From assembly GCA_048213135.1 (NCBI GenBank), contig PS015022.1:395004-459003 (forward strand): DNA of 64,000 nucleotides, given 5' to 3'. Source of the stretch: Reclinomonas americana ATCC 50394. Lineage: Eukaryota > Jakobida > Jakobea > Jakobida. The translations under genes were made by a program, and so were the position numbers. Below, piece after piece: positions 10,722 through 29,400 of this stretch. Under the pieces are notes generated by a model. The model ran no database searches and was not told where the DNA came from. It saw nothing but the letters and a program-made list of their open reading frames with translations. Every line of letters begins with the position of its first letter. Position 1 is the stretch's first letter.

Positions 10722-13700
10722 TTATCGCATGCTATCATTAAACATTTGCCGCAGCTGCACATCCTTGTGCAACTCGCTGCGACGGAACCGCGGCCACGAA
10801 TCGGTCAGCAGCAGTCGGTGGATTTCTCTGCAGCGTGTGGGTGAGGACGCACTGGGGAGAGAGAAAACGAAAGAGTAGAGGTCCAGGACAGCAGTGCACA
10901 CGCGCACCTGTACAGGGGCTCGAACAAATCGACGAGGTCGTCGGTGACGGAGCCAAACACCACATGATCGGCTTGCGGCGATCGCGGCGCTGGCGAATCC
11001 GACATTTCCGTTGCTCTGGCGGGCGAGCGCGGAATGAGAGCCGCCACCTCGCCCACCTCTTGTTGTTGCCTAACGGGAGATCAACACAATATGGATGAGA
11101 TGCCGTGAGTGAGAGGGAGGGAGGATGAAAGAGATCCATCTCACGCACCGTTCACTCTCCTCGTCGTGCGCCACCGGAGCGTTGGCCACCACAGCCGCCT
11201 TGACCACGTTGATACCCAGGCGCGACGCCACAGCACTCGCTTGTCGGCGCGATATGTTGAGTTCTGACGGAGAGCCTGTGAAGGCGCGTGCAAGTCAGAA
11301 TGTAGAGGTCACGACGCGGCCTGCACTGCCGCGACGCACGTACCATCGGCAAGAAACTGAAAGTAAATCGTGCGACCGACATCGTAGCGGGAGGTGATGG
11401 ACTGCAGTTTCTCATACGCCAGCACCGCCTGCGTGACACGCAGTGGGGGGGTCAGAGCTGGAAATTGAAACGATAGTCTGTTCATCTGCTCACCAGCAGA
11501 AAGTGCAAATTCTCGGCGCTCTCCTCCGAGACTGCATCACAACAGTCAGTCGCGCCCTCTCACATCGAGAGGTATGCAGCTTGTCGCAACTCAGGTACTC
11601 CTCAAACGCGTGGCGACCGGATGGATCGTCGTCGGTAATCATCAGCTCTAGGGCACTCGGCGCTCGTCGATTTTCCGAGTCGATCGGGTACCGCTGCTGC
11701 GGGCCAAACTGCTTCTTGGTCCGGTGATCGCGGAACGACTGGTACAAGCTCAGCAGTACGCCAGTGGCATTGATCTATGACGTCCACTGTCAGCATGGAA
11801 GTAGCTGTTGTTCCGCTCCGTGTGTGCGAGACTCACCGCCAGCGACAGAATGCCGTTGCCGATCCAGGTGGCCTGGGTGACGCCGGTGATTTTTGTCATA
11901 GTCAGGATGAACGAGGCCAGCAGGTACACGCCCCACAGCATGTAGATGGTGATGAGTTCGACCGAGACGCCGAAGGGGTCGTGAACTGGGCGAGAAGGGA
12001 AGGGGGCAAGGGGGAAGGGGGAAATGGGAAAGGGGGAAAGGAAAAGAGAGAAGGTGGAGGAAGAGAGGATGGAGAAGAAAGAGAGGGAAAAGAAGGAGGA
12101 AGGTGATCAAGGAGTTGAGAGACGACGCAAGCAGCAAGGAGGCAACAACGAGGTTGCAAGCGCAAGGGACGAGAAAGCAGGGTGAACACGAACGCACAAA
12201 AGAAAGAAGCGAAGATGCAACAACAACAGAAGCATAGAGCGACGCGCCATGCCGAATAGGAAGAACACAGAGGCGTGCAGTGAACTCAGTGCACACAGTT
12301 GTACAGAGGCAGACAGGGAGGGAGACCGGGAAAGAGAAGGGAAAGAGAAGACAGCGAAGCACTTTAACGACACAGGAGAGTGGCAGACGGGCACAAAACG
12401 AGAGTACAACGCATGTCGCACACCACCGATACTCACGTTTCCTTGCAAACAGGCACATGATGATGGAGAAGACGGCAAACACCGTGCCAAACACCATGGA
12501 CCTTATTGGTTTGAACAGGCAAAGAGGTTAGCACACAAGTGGCTCCACAGAGAGTCACCGAAACCAGCGCCCACGCAACACGACTCCCACGGCAATCATG
12601 GTCGCCGTACTGCAGACGCCAAAGATGGCCGCCGTGACCGCCATGATGCCACAAAAGAGCAGCAGCAGCGACACCGAGCCAAGCAGCAGTCCCCAGTTGC
12701 TGATCGAGAAGCGAACCAAGCGCAAGGAGCGCGACAAGATGATGCGCTGCCCGCACGGCGACACTCGCGACTGGCCGAGAATCCTGCGCAGCAGTGGTCC
12801 CAACTGATAATGCAGCTTCCGTTTGCCCGCTGCTGGCACTGCAACTCGTCCATCCACCGCCTCCGACGCCTCATCTGCAGTGGCCTCGCTGCTCGTGCGC
12901 AGGTGCGCCCCTCTGTGTGCGTGGCACACAAGTCGGCGAGGGAAACAAAAAAGATGCGCATACAAGTGACTGCTGCGAACCCGTGCTCAGCGTCGGCCCA
13001 CGACGCATCCTGCATGACATCAGCGCGCCATCTTTGTACGCGATTGAGCACCCACAGGCGATAGCCACTGAGAGTGAGCGAGCGAAAGGGAGACAAGAGT
13101 GAGGAAGGGAAAAGAAAGATCCGAACAAACAACAACAACTGCAACACTGACCGCAAGATGCATGTTGTCTCAATGCTCGACTGTGTGGAGAAGGCAATGA
13201 GTGGATGCGTGATTATGAGAGGAGGCAGTGGAGCTGACCATGATGATCGGAGGGAGCATGATCACCGCCCAACATCTGCAATCAAGCTAGAACATGAGCG
13301 CGCACTTCTCCTCCACTCTCTTTCTCTCTCCCTCTGCTCGCACACGCGCAACGCTAATGTGGAGTTCTGAATGAGTGTGTTCTCTTGCAGCACACACACG
13401 TCCAGTTGAATGAGCGCGCACAGGAAGAGTGAGTAGAGAGTGAGGTGAATGCTCCGTCGTCTGCAAAGAAGCAGGGCGAGAGTGAGCGAGTGAGAGTGTA
13501 GGAGAGAGAAGGAGAGACAAGACTGACCGCACGGGTTCACTGTTGCGCCACACAATGACGAGAGCGGCCATCACGGCAGTAATGCCGAGTGTGACTGACA
13601 AGTAGATGGTGATGTTCACCATTGTGTGCAAGAGAGAGAGAGAGAGAGAGAGAGATGCACTGCTCTCACACAGGCACGAGGCACGCTGTGGCTGAGCGCG

Positions 13701-13998
13701 CACAGAGAGATGGGGCGGAGATGGGAGCGGAGATCACGCGCACGAGGACAACTCGACGTTGTGCAGCCATGGAGGCAAACGAACTCCAAAGTAGAGAGTG
13801 GAGTGCAAATAAGCAGGGGACGGGCTTGAATGGAGGAGAGAAGTGCACCTCACACCTCACAGTAATCTCAGCGCAACGTGAAGGCAACGAGGTGCATACT
13901 TCCGCATGTTGCAGTTCCACGGTCGTCTGCAGAACTGATCCCGAGTAACACAACTCGAAGCACACCTTGCACTGCTGCTTGTAAAACTCTACATTCAT
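10722..13998 (-). CDS. Seven-transmembrane protein with C-terminal RGS domain
   Basis: The architecture resembles plant AtRGS1: a receptor-like seven-helix bundle fused to an RGS box that accelerates GTP hydrolysis by G-alpha. An ATG at 13998 begins a Cys-rich extracellular segment (NVEFYKQQCKVCFELCYSG). Helices follow: NITIYLSVTLGITAVMAALV; IHLTLYSLFLCALIQL; GYRLWVLNRV; LLLGSVSLLLLFCGIMAV; VFGTVFAVFSIIMCLF; LITIYMLWGVYLLASFIL; and a last one near INATGVLLSLYQSF. The RGS box starts HAFEEYL, continues ESAENLHFLLAVLAYEKLQ, YFQFLADGSPSELNIS, and ends DSWPRFRRSELHKDV. A GTTGCG donor at 11590 joins EEYLI to SEESAEN. About 60 low-complexity residues interrupt the box before its last helices. An internal ATG at 13622 is an alternative start. 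Confidence 0.75.
13630..13655. repeat. GA microsatellite
   Basis: A short GA run just upstream of the first transmembrane helix of the RGS gene. On the gene's strand it reads CT; in the longer gene model it is translated as a Ser-Leu stretch. Confidence 0.7.
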
Positions 13999-14021
13999 TT
14001 ACCCATGCTGAGTCGCGCACA

Positions 14022-14486
14022 TCACAACGACGACGACGATCCCTCCCCTCCAACTGCAGCCGACGGAGGTTGCTGAATAGAGGCGGCATTCTGCTCCCAG
14101 TTCCGCCCATTGAACGGCTGCACCTCGGCCACCTCAAGGCCTGAGCGTGCACGATCCACACAGTTAAGGTTGACGCTGATGCCGTCGGGGTGTGAGCGAG
14201 GATAGTAGAACGATTTCACGCCGCAAACGCGGCAAAACACGTGTCGTGCGGTGCGTGTGCCAAAGAGGTACTCGGTGATGAACTCCTCCGAGCCTGTGAA
14301 AGAGAGGAAGAGAGTGAGTGAGAGAAGGAGAGATAGAGAGACGGAGAAAAGAGTAGGTCACAGAGGAAGAGAAAGCGAGACAGACTGAGAGACAGAGAGG
14401 GATAGGGAGAGAGAAGGGAAAGAACGAGCACAAGCAGAAAGCGAGACAGAGAGCGGGAGAGAGACCAGCCAGCCAGCCAGAGCGAG

Positions 14487-14567
<81 letters not shown>

Positions 14568-14657
14568 GTACGGTACGGTACGGTACGGTACGGTACGGTA
14601 CGTACGTACGTACGTACGTACGTACGTACGTACGTACNNNNNNNNNNNNNNNNNNNN

Positions 14658-14699
<42 letters not shown>

Positions 14700-14946
14700 T
14701 CCTGCAGGTGGAAAGCGTCTTTGCCAATGATAACGTGCTTGAAACCTGTCATGGAACACACAGAGCAGTCGCAGTCGACGACAAGCACGCTTTGTGGTGC
14801 GCGGAATGTGTATGAAACCTGCACGCCAAGTCAGTCACACTCTCACTGTGACAAGAGCCGAGAGGGAGAGAGAGGAAAGAGAAGCGCACTTTGCCACAGT
14901 GGCAGCCGCCATAGTGCTCGATCCACTCAACATCCGTGCGTTGCAT
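14022..14946 (-). CDS. CENPV/GFA-type zinc-binding protein
   Basis: This family (glutathione-dependent formaldehyde-activating enzyme fold; CENPV in animals) binds zinc through spaced Cys pairs. Starting at the ATG at 14946, exon 1 has GGCHCGKVRF. A CT-repeat intron follows, then CDCSVCSMTG with HVIIGKDAFHLQEG. An intron holding an N gap comes next, then EEFITEYLFGTRTARHVFC, RVCGVKSFYYPRSHPDG and ISVNLNCVDRA, ending with a Ser-rich tail. The CxC, CxxC and CxxCG motifs and the FYxPRSxPDG signature are all present in family order. Catalysis is not certain: many eukaryotic members have no proven enzyme activity. The stop is only 23 bases from the RGS gene's proposed start. Confidence 0.8.
14493..14695. 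repeat. GA, CGGTA and CGTA repeats around a 20-N gap
   Basis: About 14493-14567 is pure GA. It is followed by roughly six CGGTA units, then CGTA units up to the gap at 14638-14657, then GA again to 14695. This is a compound microsatellite within an intron of the CENPV-like gene. The direct transition from CGGTA to CGTA suggests replication slippage from one unit to the other. Confidence 0.9.
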
Positions 14947-14950
14947 GGCT

Positions 14951-14983
<33 letters not shown>

Positions 14984-15014
14984 AAGAAGAGACACACAAA
15001 TGTAGGACGACCTT

Positions 15015-22301
<7,287 letters not shown>

Positions 22302-22736
22302 CGGAGAGAGACACAGACAGGACCCGACACAACCGGCGGGACGAACATGCATACGTATGCATCATCCCTTCATAACAAAGCACCAGCGGCAACGCAGCTG
22401 ACCATCTTTGCGTATCAACATAAACGCCACGCAGTTGCACAGGAGTTTCTGTGATTCGATTTGGAGCATTTGCAACTGCAAGACGTCGACGTCGCGATCG
22501 AGAACCGCGACCTGCTGAGTTGCATTGCGTGGGTGATGACGATCAGTGTTGTAATGACATACTCCATGAGAGCAGTGCATGATGATCACCATCCCGAGCG
22601 AGCAGCAGAGAGTCAACGATGGCAAGCCGGCTGGCAATATCAACCATTGATGGTCAGCTGCTGGTGGGAACCGAAGACGAGCACGTGTGAGACAGCGCAC
22701 GAATAGAGTCAAAACATCGGATACTATGCATTTTCA

Positions 22737-25686
22737 CTATCTCGCCCCCCTCCCGTACGGCCTCAGTCGACTGGACAGCGGGACGTCGGCTCGGCTGGGC
22801 GGCTGCGCCTCTTCACCCGTGATGCGCTTGATCTCGCGCAGCGTGTCGGTCATTTGAAGACGCAGCTCGGCCACGTCACTGACGGTCCACGCTCTCTTGC
22901 TGTCGCCACCGAAGGTGCTGTTGACGCGACTGCCACTTGCGTGCGTCACGGCGGAGGCATTGGTGCGACTGGCGACGACTCCACCGCTGTACCACTCCTG
23001 GCGACGACGTTCAACGCGCTGCGCGACACACACACCAATGAGATGGAGCGCAACACGATCGCCACCAACTACACAAGACCTCTTCGTCGGCTGGTGACTT
23101 GGGTTCCGGCAAGATGTCGTCCTCCTCGGTGGCCGCCAAGGAAATCAGCCGGTATTTTTCGCCAACAGTCAGGCGCTCGAGATCTGGCGGCAGATTCTCG
23201 CCACACACTGCGCGCAAAAACCATGAGTGCCTCTCGCTTGACCAAAAAAGACAACTATAGCAAAAAAAAGGACGCAACAGCCGGCGAGGCAGACGCGGAA
23301 CGCACGAATCCTGGCGACCTCCGTCCGAGCAAGCAGGCGCGCGTGATCCTCTTCCACCACTGCAATTCACAGAACTTGAGTCCAGCTGTCGCCTCCTTCG
23401 CTACCATTCTCTGTCCCTTCTCCGCAACATCTTGCATATGCCGACTGCCGCAAGCGTGACTGCGCCTCGGCAATGAGACGCTGCTCACGTTCCGAGTGCG
23501 CCAGTCGCGCCTGCTCGCCTGGTGACATTGCCTCGTCACCGTTCAACTCACGAGCGGCGGCCAGCATAAACTCCTGCACGAGCTGCATTTCGTGCTCCAC
23601 GCCCACCGGATTCGCCAGGCGCACCACCCGCCGTCTGTACGCCTCCTCACTGGCCTTCTCGCGCACAGAAAGTGGCACGCGCGGATCCGAGCGCACAGGC
23701 TCCGATACCACGCACAGCTGATCCACCAGGTCCACATGCAGAACACGACCGTCGACCAGCTGCACAAACACGCTGCGACCGTCGCGAAGCAGCGAGAAGC
23801 GTCCGACGCCCTCGAGCCACCGCTCCACCTTGTCGGCCACAAACGCATCACCGGCGGCTTTCGTGCCCGCGGAAGCCGGGGCATCTGACTCTGCCGGAGC
23901 ATCGTCCTCCGCCGCGGTGGTGAGGTTGCTCGGGCGCAGTGCCGTGTCGATGGCTCGTCGTGTGACAAATCGACACATTGCGTCGACCACAAACACGCGG
24001 TACGAAGTGGAGCTGGTGGACACAAGGAAGGAAGGGTGAGTGGTCAGGAGAAAACTTCAGGTTGGCGAAAAAAGGGTATGTAACATGGCGCGCGAGGCAG
24101 CGGTCAGTGTCAATGGCAACCCGTCAAGCGGGAACGACCGGTCGAACGAGGTGCCCGGCAGCCAGATACGCACTTGCCCACTGGCCCAGTCGAGCATGAA
24201 TAGTGCTCGGTAGCCGCAAGGGAAGCGCCAGTCGAATGGCACATCATCTTCGGCAGCACCCTCCACCTCTGTCTCGGCAGGCTCACTGCCGACCACGTTG
24301 GCACCCATAAAGCCGTACACCTGGAGGTTGATGAGCAGCCGATTGGGGAAGACAGAAGCACAAGGCTTTCTTCTCACTTACAAGGTACACGCTCACTCAC
24401 ACTCTTTCTGTCTCGCGCTCTCGATTTTCTTCACGCTAGCAGAACATTTATCTCGTTCACAGCACACCCCTCACCAAACGCTCGATCCACGCGGACATAA
24501 CCGTTCTCGCTCTCGCCCATCGCGCACACTCCACAACTCTCACCCATTTTCACACTCGCCGCACACATTCTCCTCGCTCTCTATCTGTCTCTCCCCATTC
24601 TCCCCCACCCCCTTCTTCTTCTTCTTCTTCTTCTTCTATCTCACTCTCTACCTGTCTGTTTCCATCATCTCTCCCTTTTCCCCCCTTCGTCTCTCTTGCA
24701 CTTCCTCACCAACTTGCTCCTCTTGTCAAACACCATGGCCGTGCCCCGTCGCACGCACACCACCGCATGCGACAACTGCTGCTCCGTCGGCGGCTCCGGC
24801 CACGCCACCGCATCGGAGACAAGAGGCATGGTCTCCGGCACCTCCACCCACCACGAGTTGCGAGTGGACTCTCGATCTGCCCTCGCTCCCGCCCGCTGCG
24901 GCGGTCCGCCCGACCGCACCTCATCGCCCTCCACCGAGTGCCGCAACGCGATGCGCAGCGCTGGCCAGATCCACGCCGGCACAGTGCTGCCACCGCCATC
25001 GTCGTCATCATCAACATCGCCAAACACAATCACTTGCGATACCCACGTGCACATGCGAGTCGACAGCGACGACGTCTGCACCAGCTGGTCGACATGCTCC
25101 CTCACCAGTGCCGGAAACGTAATGGTGCATGATCGTCGCGACACGTGCAGTCGCAGCGACACCGTCTCACACCGACTGCTCACTGTCACCGTGCGGGTGG
25201 ATCGCGACAACGTGACAAACTCGGGCGCATCGACCCACTCGCACCGAAATGGGTCGGGGAGCTTGGAGTCCTGCGTCGACAGTGTGAGAGAGAAAGGGAG
25301 GGAAAGGGAGAGAGAGAGGAGGAGGAGACGCACCAGCACAAAGAGAGGGGCGCGTTGATCGAGCAGCTGGCGACAGAGGTATGGTCTGTGGTGATTGGAG
25401 GGCAGCGAGTTGCGCAGACGCAGGGCGGCACCCACGCGTGCGCGGAAGCGACTGAGTGCGAAGACGGAGAGTTGGCGCGTGGCCGTCAGCTCGTCTCGTG
25501 CGTTGCGCTCGATCACAGTGACGCGATCGCCGTTGGGCGCGAGAGCGATCTGTTGGCCTGTGTGTGTGAGTAATGGTGAGAAGGAGGGAGGGGGAGGGAG
25601 AGGGAGGGGAGATAGGAGAGAGGTGTACCATCGTCAAAGGTGGCCACCACCACGCCGTTGTCGAGCAGCCAGCCCTCGCAGAGCAT
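22737..25686 (-). CDS. C5orf34-like protein (polo-box-like/DUF4520-type family)
   Basis: The ATG at 25686 starts MLCEGWLLDNGVVVATFDDG, then QQIALAPNGDRVTVIERN; this corresponds to the 'DGSxLxLSPxG' opening of the animal C5orf34 family. The following helix SVFALSRFRARVGAALRLRN matches its conserved segment. A middle exon carries the Asp-rich loop and VYGFMGANVV; a later one has VGRFSLLRDGRSVFVQLVDG, again like the family's second DG-type strand pair. A GTTGCG donor at 23278 joins RVCLAG to CGENLPPDLERLTVGEKY. The C-terminal helix (LRLQMTDTLREIKRITG) precedes the stop at 22737. The molecular role in animals is poorly defined. The match is to remembered family motifs, so moderate confidence. Confidence 0.55.
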
Positions 25687-26106
25687 GGTTGATTTTTGAT
25701 TTTGGTCAGTGTGTTCGCGCCAAATTTGATCGTTTCGTTTACACAGCAGTATACAGCTCCATGATAATCAGCGTGAGGGAGAATCAGTAACTGACGCATG
25801 TCAGAGATGGTGCGAGATCCAGAAAAAGTCAAAAGTCGTGCTGGCGGCTCGCCATCGATGCCAAAATGTCAAGCCGGAATTCGAATTCGAATGCGGAATT
25901 CATGAAAGCTTCTGATGGCACGTATTATTGGTGTTGTACACAAGAGAGCATGTCGTTTTGTCGGTGATGTCAGCATCGGCTATCTCAACCCCAGATCGAA
26001 ACCTTGGCCAGCTGTGGACGTCTGTGTATACTGTGAAATACTCGCTACGTTGTTCTCCCCCCACACATCACCACCCCGTCCACGCACCACCCACCCACCA
26101 GCAGAA
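25687..26106. other. Intergenic sequence upstream of the tRNA gene
   Basis: No coding exon is supported here. It holds an EcoRI-like GAATTCGAATTCGAATGC patch near 25878 and C-rich stretches near 26055-26100. It probably contains the C5orf34-like gene's promoter. Confidence 0.5.
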
Positions 26107-26178
26107 GGTCGTGTCGTATAGTGGCCAGTATACTCGGTTGTGATCCGATTGACCCCCGTTCGATTCGGGGCACGACCA
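26107..26178 (+). tRNA. tRNA-His (anticodon GTG)
   Basis: The 72-base cloverleaf reads directly. Acceptor 5' strand GGTCGTG pairs perfectly with 3' strand CACGACC (7 bp). T8 and C9 are followed by the D arm GTAT-AGTGGCCA-GTAT. The anticodon loop is TTGTGAT (T33, GTG, A37) on a stem TCGG/CCGA with a 27-43 C-T mismatch, then a four-base variable loop. The T arm is CCCCG-TTCGATT-CGGGG. A73 is the discriminator, usual for eukaryotic tRNA-His, which receives G-1 after transcription. A- and B-box promoter elements are present, and TTTT and TTTTTT runs at 26183-26193 provide the Pol III terminator. There is no intron and no encoded CCA. Confidence 0.9.
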
Positions 26179-26181
26179 TGC

Positions 26182-26194
26182 CTTTTGTTTTTTC
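26182..26194 (+). terminator. Pol III terminator of tRNA-His
   Basis: T4 (26183-26186) and T6 (26188-26193) begin five bases after the discriminator base, the normal position for RNA polymerase III termination. Confidence 0.75.
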
Positions 26195-26480
26195 TTGCTC
26201 CTATTTTCGGCCTCAGCAATTTTGCCCATTGTCCATCACAGCCACCACGAATTCCCGTTCCCCTGACACTCCCACGCACACACATACACACACATGCACA
26301 TCAACGTACGCGAATGCAAAGCCACCACAGAAATGTGAGTAACAACTTCCCCCCGTCCCCAGTTTTCGTTCCTACTACATCTTCACACAAATTAAACATC
26401 CCAAAACTGATAAACAAATATCAAAACTGCCTGCTCCTTTTCCTCTCTCTCCTCCTCCTCCTCCTCCCCCTCCCACCTCC

Positions 26481-29400
26481 TCACTGCGTCAGCGAGAGCG
26501 ACGACATCATATTCTTAAACGCCGCATTCAACACACGATCGCAATTCGCCGCATGCAATCCCACCGTCTGCCGCCGGCGCAGCTCCTCAATGTGCTCCGT
26601 GGTCGATTGCTGCACGGCAGCAGTCAGCCATACTGTCACTAACACCACCACCACACCAACTACAAACCTCGTCCACATCCCTCAACGACGTCGCCGGATC
26701 ACTCATCAACGCGGCAACGTCGGCGTACATGGCGCCCTCCGAGCGGCCATGCATCACGCGCTCCTGCAACGCCTTGATCTGCGTCTCGCGCAGCCGTCGT
26801 TCCCGCTCGCGCTCCGCCTGCTGGAACGTGAGCTGCGCTCGCACCTCGGCCAGCCTCGCGAATTCGCTCGACAGCGCCTCGTGTGGTGGCGACCGTGGTG
26901 CGCTTGCCACCGCTTGCGGGGGCGACAATGGCACCTGGGCGTCGGCTACCTCACGCGGACTTCGCCCGCGTGGGGACAGCGACGAGGCCGAGGACGCCGA
27001 TGCCGTCGGCGATCCGTGTACGGGATCGGGCGCCGAGAGGGGCTCGATGGTATGCAGCACGGCATGGATGCGCTGACGCCGCTCACGCTCATCCGGAGGC
27101 AACATCGACCAGCGAGAGTACGTCTGCTCGATGCGCTCGCGGGTGGCCAGTTCCTCGGCCGTCAGCTTTGGAGCCGCCTCCAGCTCCGCGCGGCGCCTCT
27201 CTTCCTCCAGCTCCTTCTTGACCTCCTCCACCTCGTCACTCAGCCGCTGTATCGTGTCCGGGGCGCCATCTCGCGGCGACGGCAGCGCACTGTCTTCACC
27301 CATGTGTGGCATGGCGAAACCGGCCTTCATAACTCGTCGTCGCTGCTCTCGGCGCGTGTCCAGCATCTTGCGGTGGCTGTCGCGCAGCGTGGCACTGCGG
27401 TCGGCCTCGAACTGCATCGGCGATAATTCCTGGCGAGCGGGCGCGAGAAAATGTTAGCATGGAGGCACGAAGGAAGTCTCTCACTCGCTCACTACGTGAT
27501 CCTCAACTCATTCTTGTTCGATCATCCGCTCACGGGCACAGTTCATCAATCCCTTGCTCCCTTACACATCTCGTTATCACTACTCACTCTCTTACCACAC
27601 CACAACTCGCCACTCGACAAACTCTCCGTCACACAGACACACAATCGACTCTTTGAGTCTCTGCTCACTCACTCATTTTCTCGCCTCGTCTCGTCTATTT
27701 GTACTTCTGCCAACCTCTCCAATCTCTTCTCGCCCATCTCTTCCCCTTTTCCCCTTTCCCCCTTTCTTCGTCCTCACCTCATGCCTCCTCAACCGATCCA
27801 ACAAATTCAACCGGTGCATCCACTCGCGATGCCTCTCCGACGGCGTCGTCACCGCCGCCACCTCCATATCCAACGGATCAATGTTCCCCGCCGCCGCGGC
27901 ACCGCCAGGTCCACCGCCACCACCAACATCACCGTCACCATCGTCAGTGCCAGCGGGTGCCGCCGCCATGAAATGCGTCTGGTGCACACGCTCGACCGCA
28001 CTACGAATGTCGTCGCGCAACGCCTTCTTGGCCACCGCGGCCTCGACCTGAGCCGCGGTCACCACACCCAGCGAGCGGCGTCGGCGAACTGCCTCTGCTT
28101 CCTCGTCTTCCTCCTCGTCCCTCATTACCCCCTCCTCTTCCATATCAATAATCGACACGGGCGACTTGCTGCCGCCGTAGGCGTCGTCGGTGAAATCGTC
28201 GTGGTGATGCAGTGAGATGTAGTTGCGACTGTTGGTGAGGCCGTAGCGCGGTCGCGACACGGGCGGGATGATTGATATGCTGCTGGTCACCACCGGCGGT
28301 TTGTCGGAGCGACCAATGGGCGGCGGCATCTGGCCGCTGAACACCGACGCCCGACTCGCCGTGGCACTGCTGCTGGTGAGCGACGGTGCTTCGAGCGAGT
28401 CCGGCGACGGATCTCCGGAGCGCGGTTCGCGCGAGAATGCCAGCCCGGATCTCCGATGCATGCCGAGAAAGGAGGCGGCGGCCACGTCGGGAGCGTGCAC
28501 GGCCAACTTGTGCGGGTTGCCCCATGTCGGATTGGCACGATCGGCGGGATTGCTTGACAGCGGGGACGACGGACGCGGCGGGAGTTTGTGCAGCGAGTGC
28601 CGCCGCTTGGATGAGAGCGGCGATGATTGCGCGGGCGGTGAACGGGAGGGTGGTGGCGGCGGCGGTGGTTCCGGCATCGCCGACGACGACGATCTCCTGC
28701 GGTCTGCTTGTTGCTGTAGTGACTGCTGCTGCTGCTGCTGCTGCTGCTGGGGAGCAGGTGGAGTGGGCGACGGTGTGGAAAACAGTCGGTGTCGCATCGA
28801 TCCATTTGGGGTGGAGGGAGGCGACGTGGGCGCCGACATGGACATGGACGGCGGCGATGGCGATTCGTAAGCATTGTGGTACGAAGCAGGAGGTCGAGAT
28901 GGCGGCCACAGTTGGCGTGCAGTCGACAGGGCCGACGGGGAACGGGGTGAGCGAGCGCGCGGCGATGGAATGCCGAGGGACTACACATGTGACGGCGGTG
29001 GTGAGTGACTGTGAAGGTAACGAGCGGCCGTCACAAGAGGAAAAACAAAGAAATGTACCTCCGTGTCGGGCAAGCTGTCGTCGTCGTCGTTGTCGTGAGC
29101 GCCACCACGCAACATGTGCTCGTGTTGCTCCTCGTCGTCAGCAGCGACCAAGACACGCTCGGTCCACAGTGAACGCGCCGTCGGCGGGCTGCTGCCCGCC
29201 TGCCACGCATTCACAGCGGCCGGTCTATCGTCAGGCGGCAGCGGAGGCATGCTGCCGCGGCGATCTACTGTGGGGTTGTACGATGCCGTGGGCGTCGGTC
29301 GCGTGGCCGGACGGAGAGCCGAGCGCACACTCGGTTGTGAGGTTGGTGGTGGTGGTGGTGGTGGTGGTGGTGGTGGTGGCAGAGATGGGTCCTTTGGTCT

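Noticed and set aside
12249-13064. A 271-residue + strand frame opposite the RGS gene
   Set aside because: No motif; it overlaps transmembrane exons of the RGS gene on the minus strand and is rich in Arg/His as expected for antisense of hydrophobic codons.
13622-13622. Alternative start of the RGS gene at the ATG just before the first helix
   Set aside because: Not excluded, but the upstream exon from 13998 splices in phase (QHAE to RASCLCESS) and encodes a Cys-rich ectodomain-like segment, so it was preferred.
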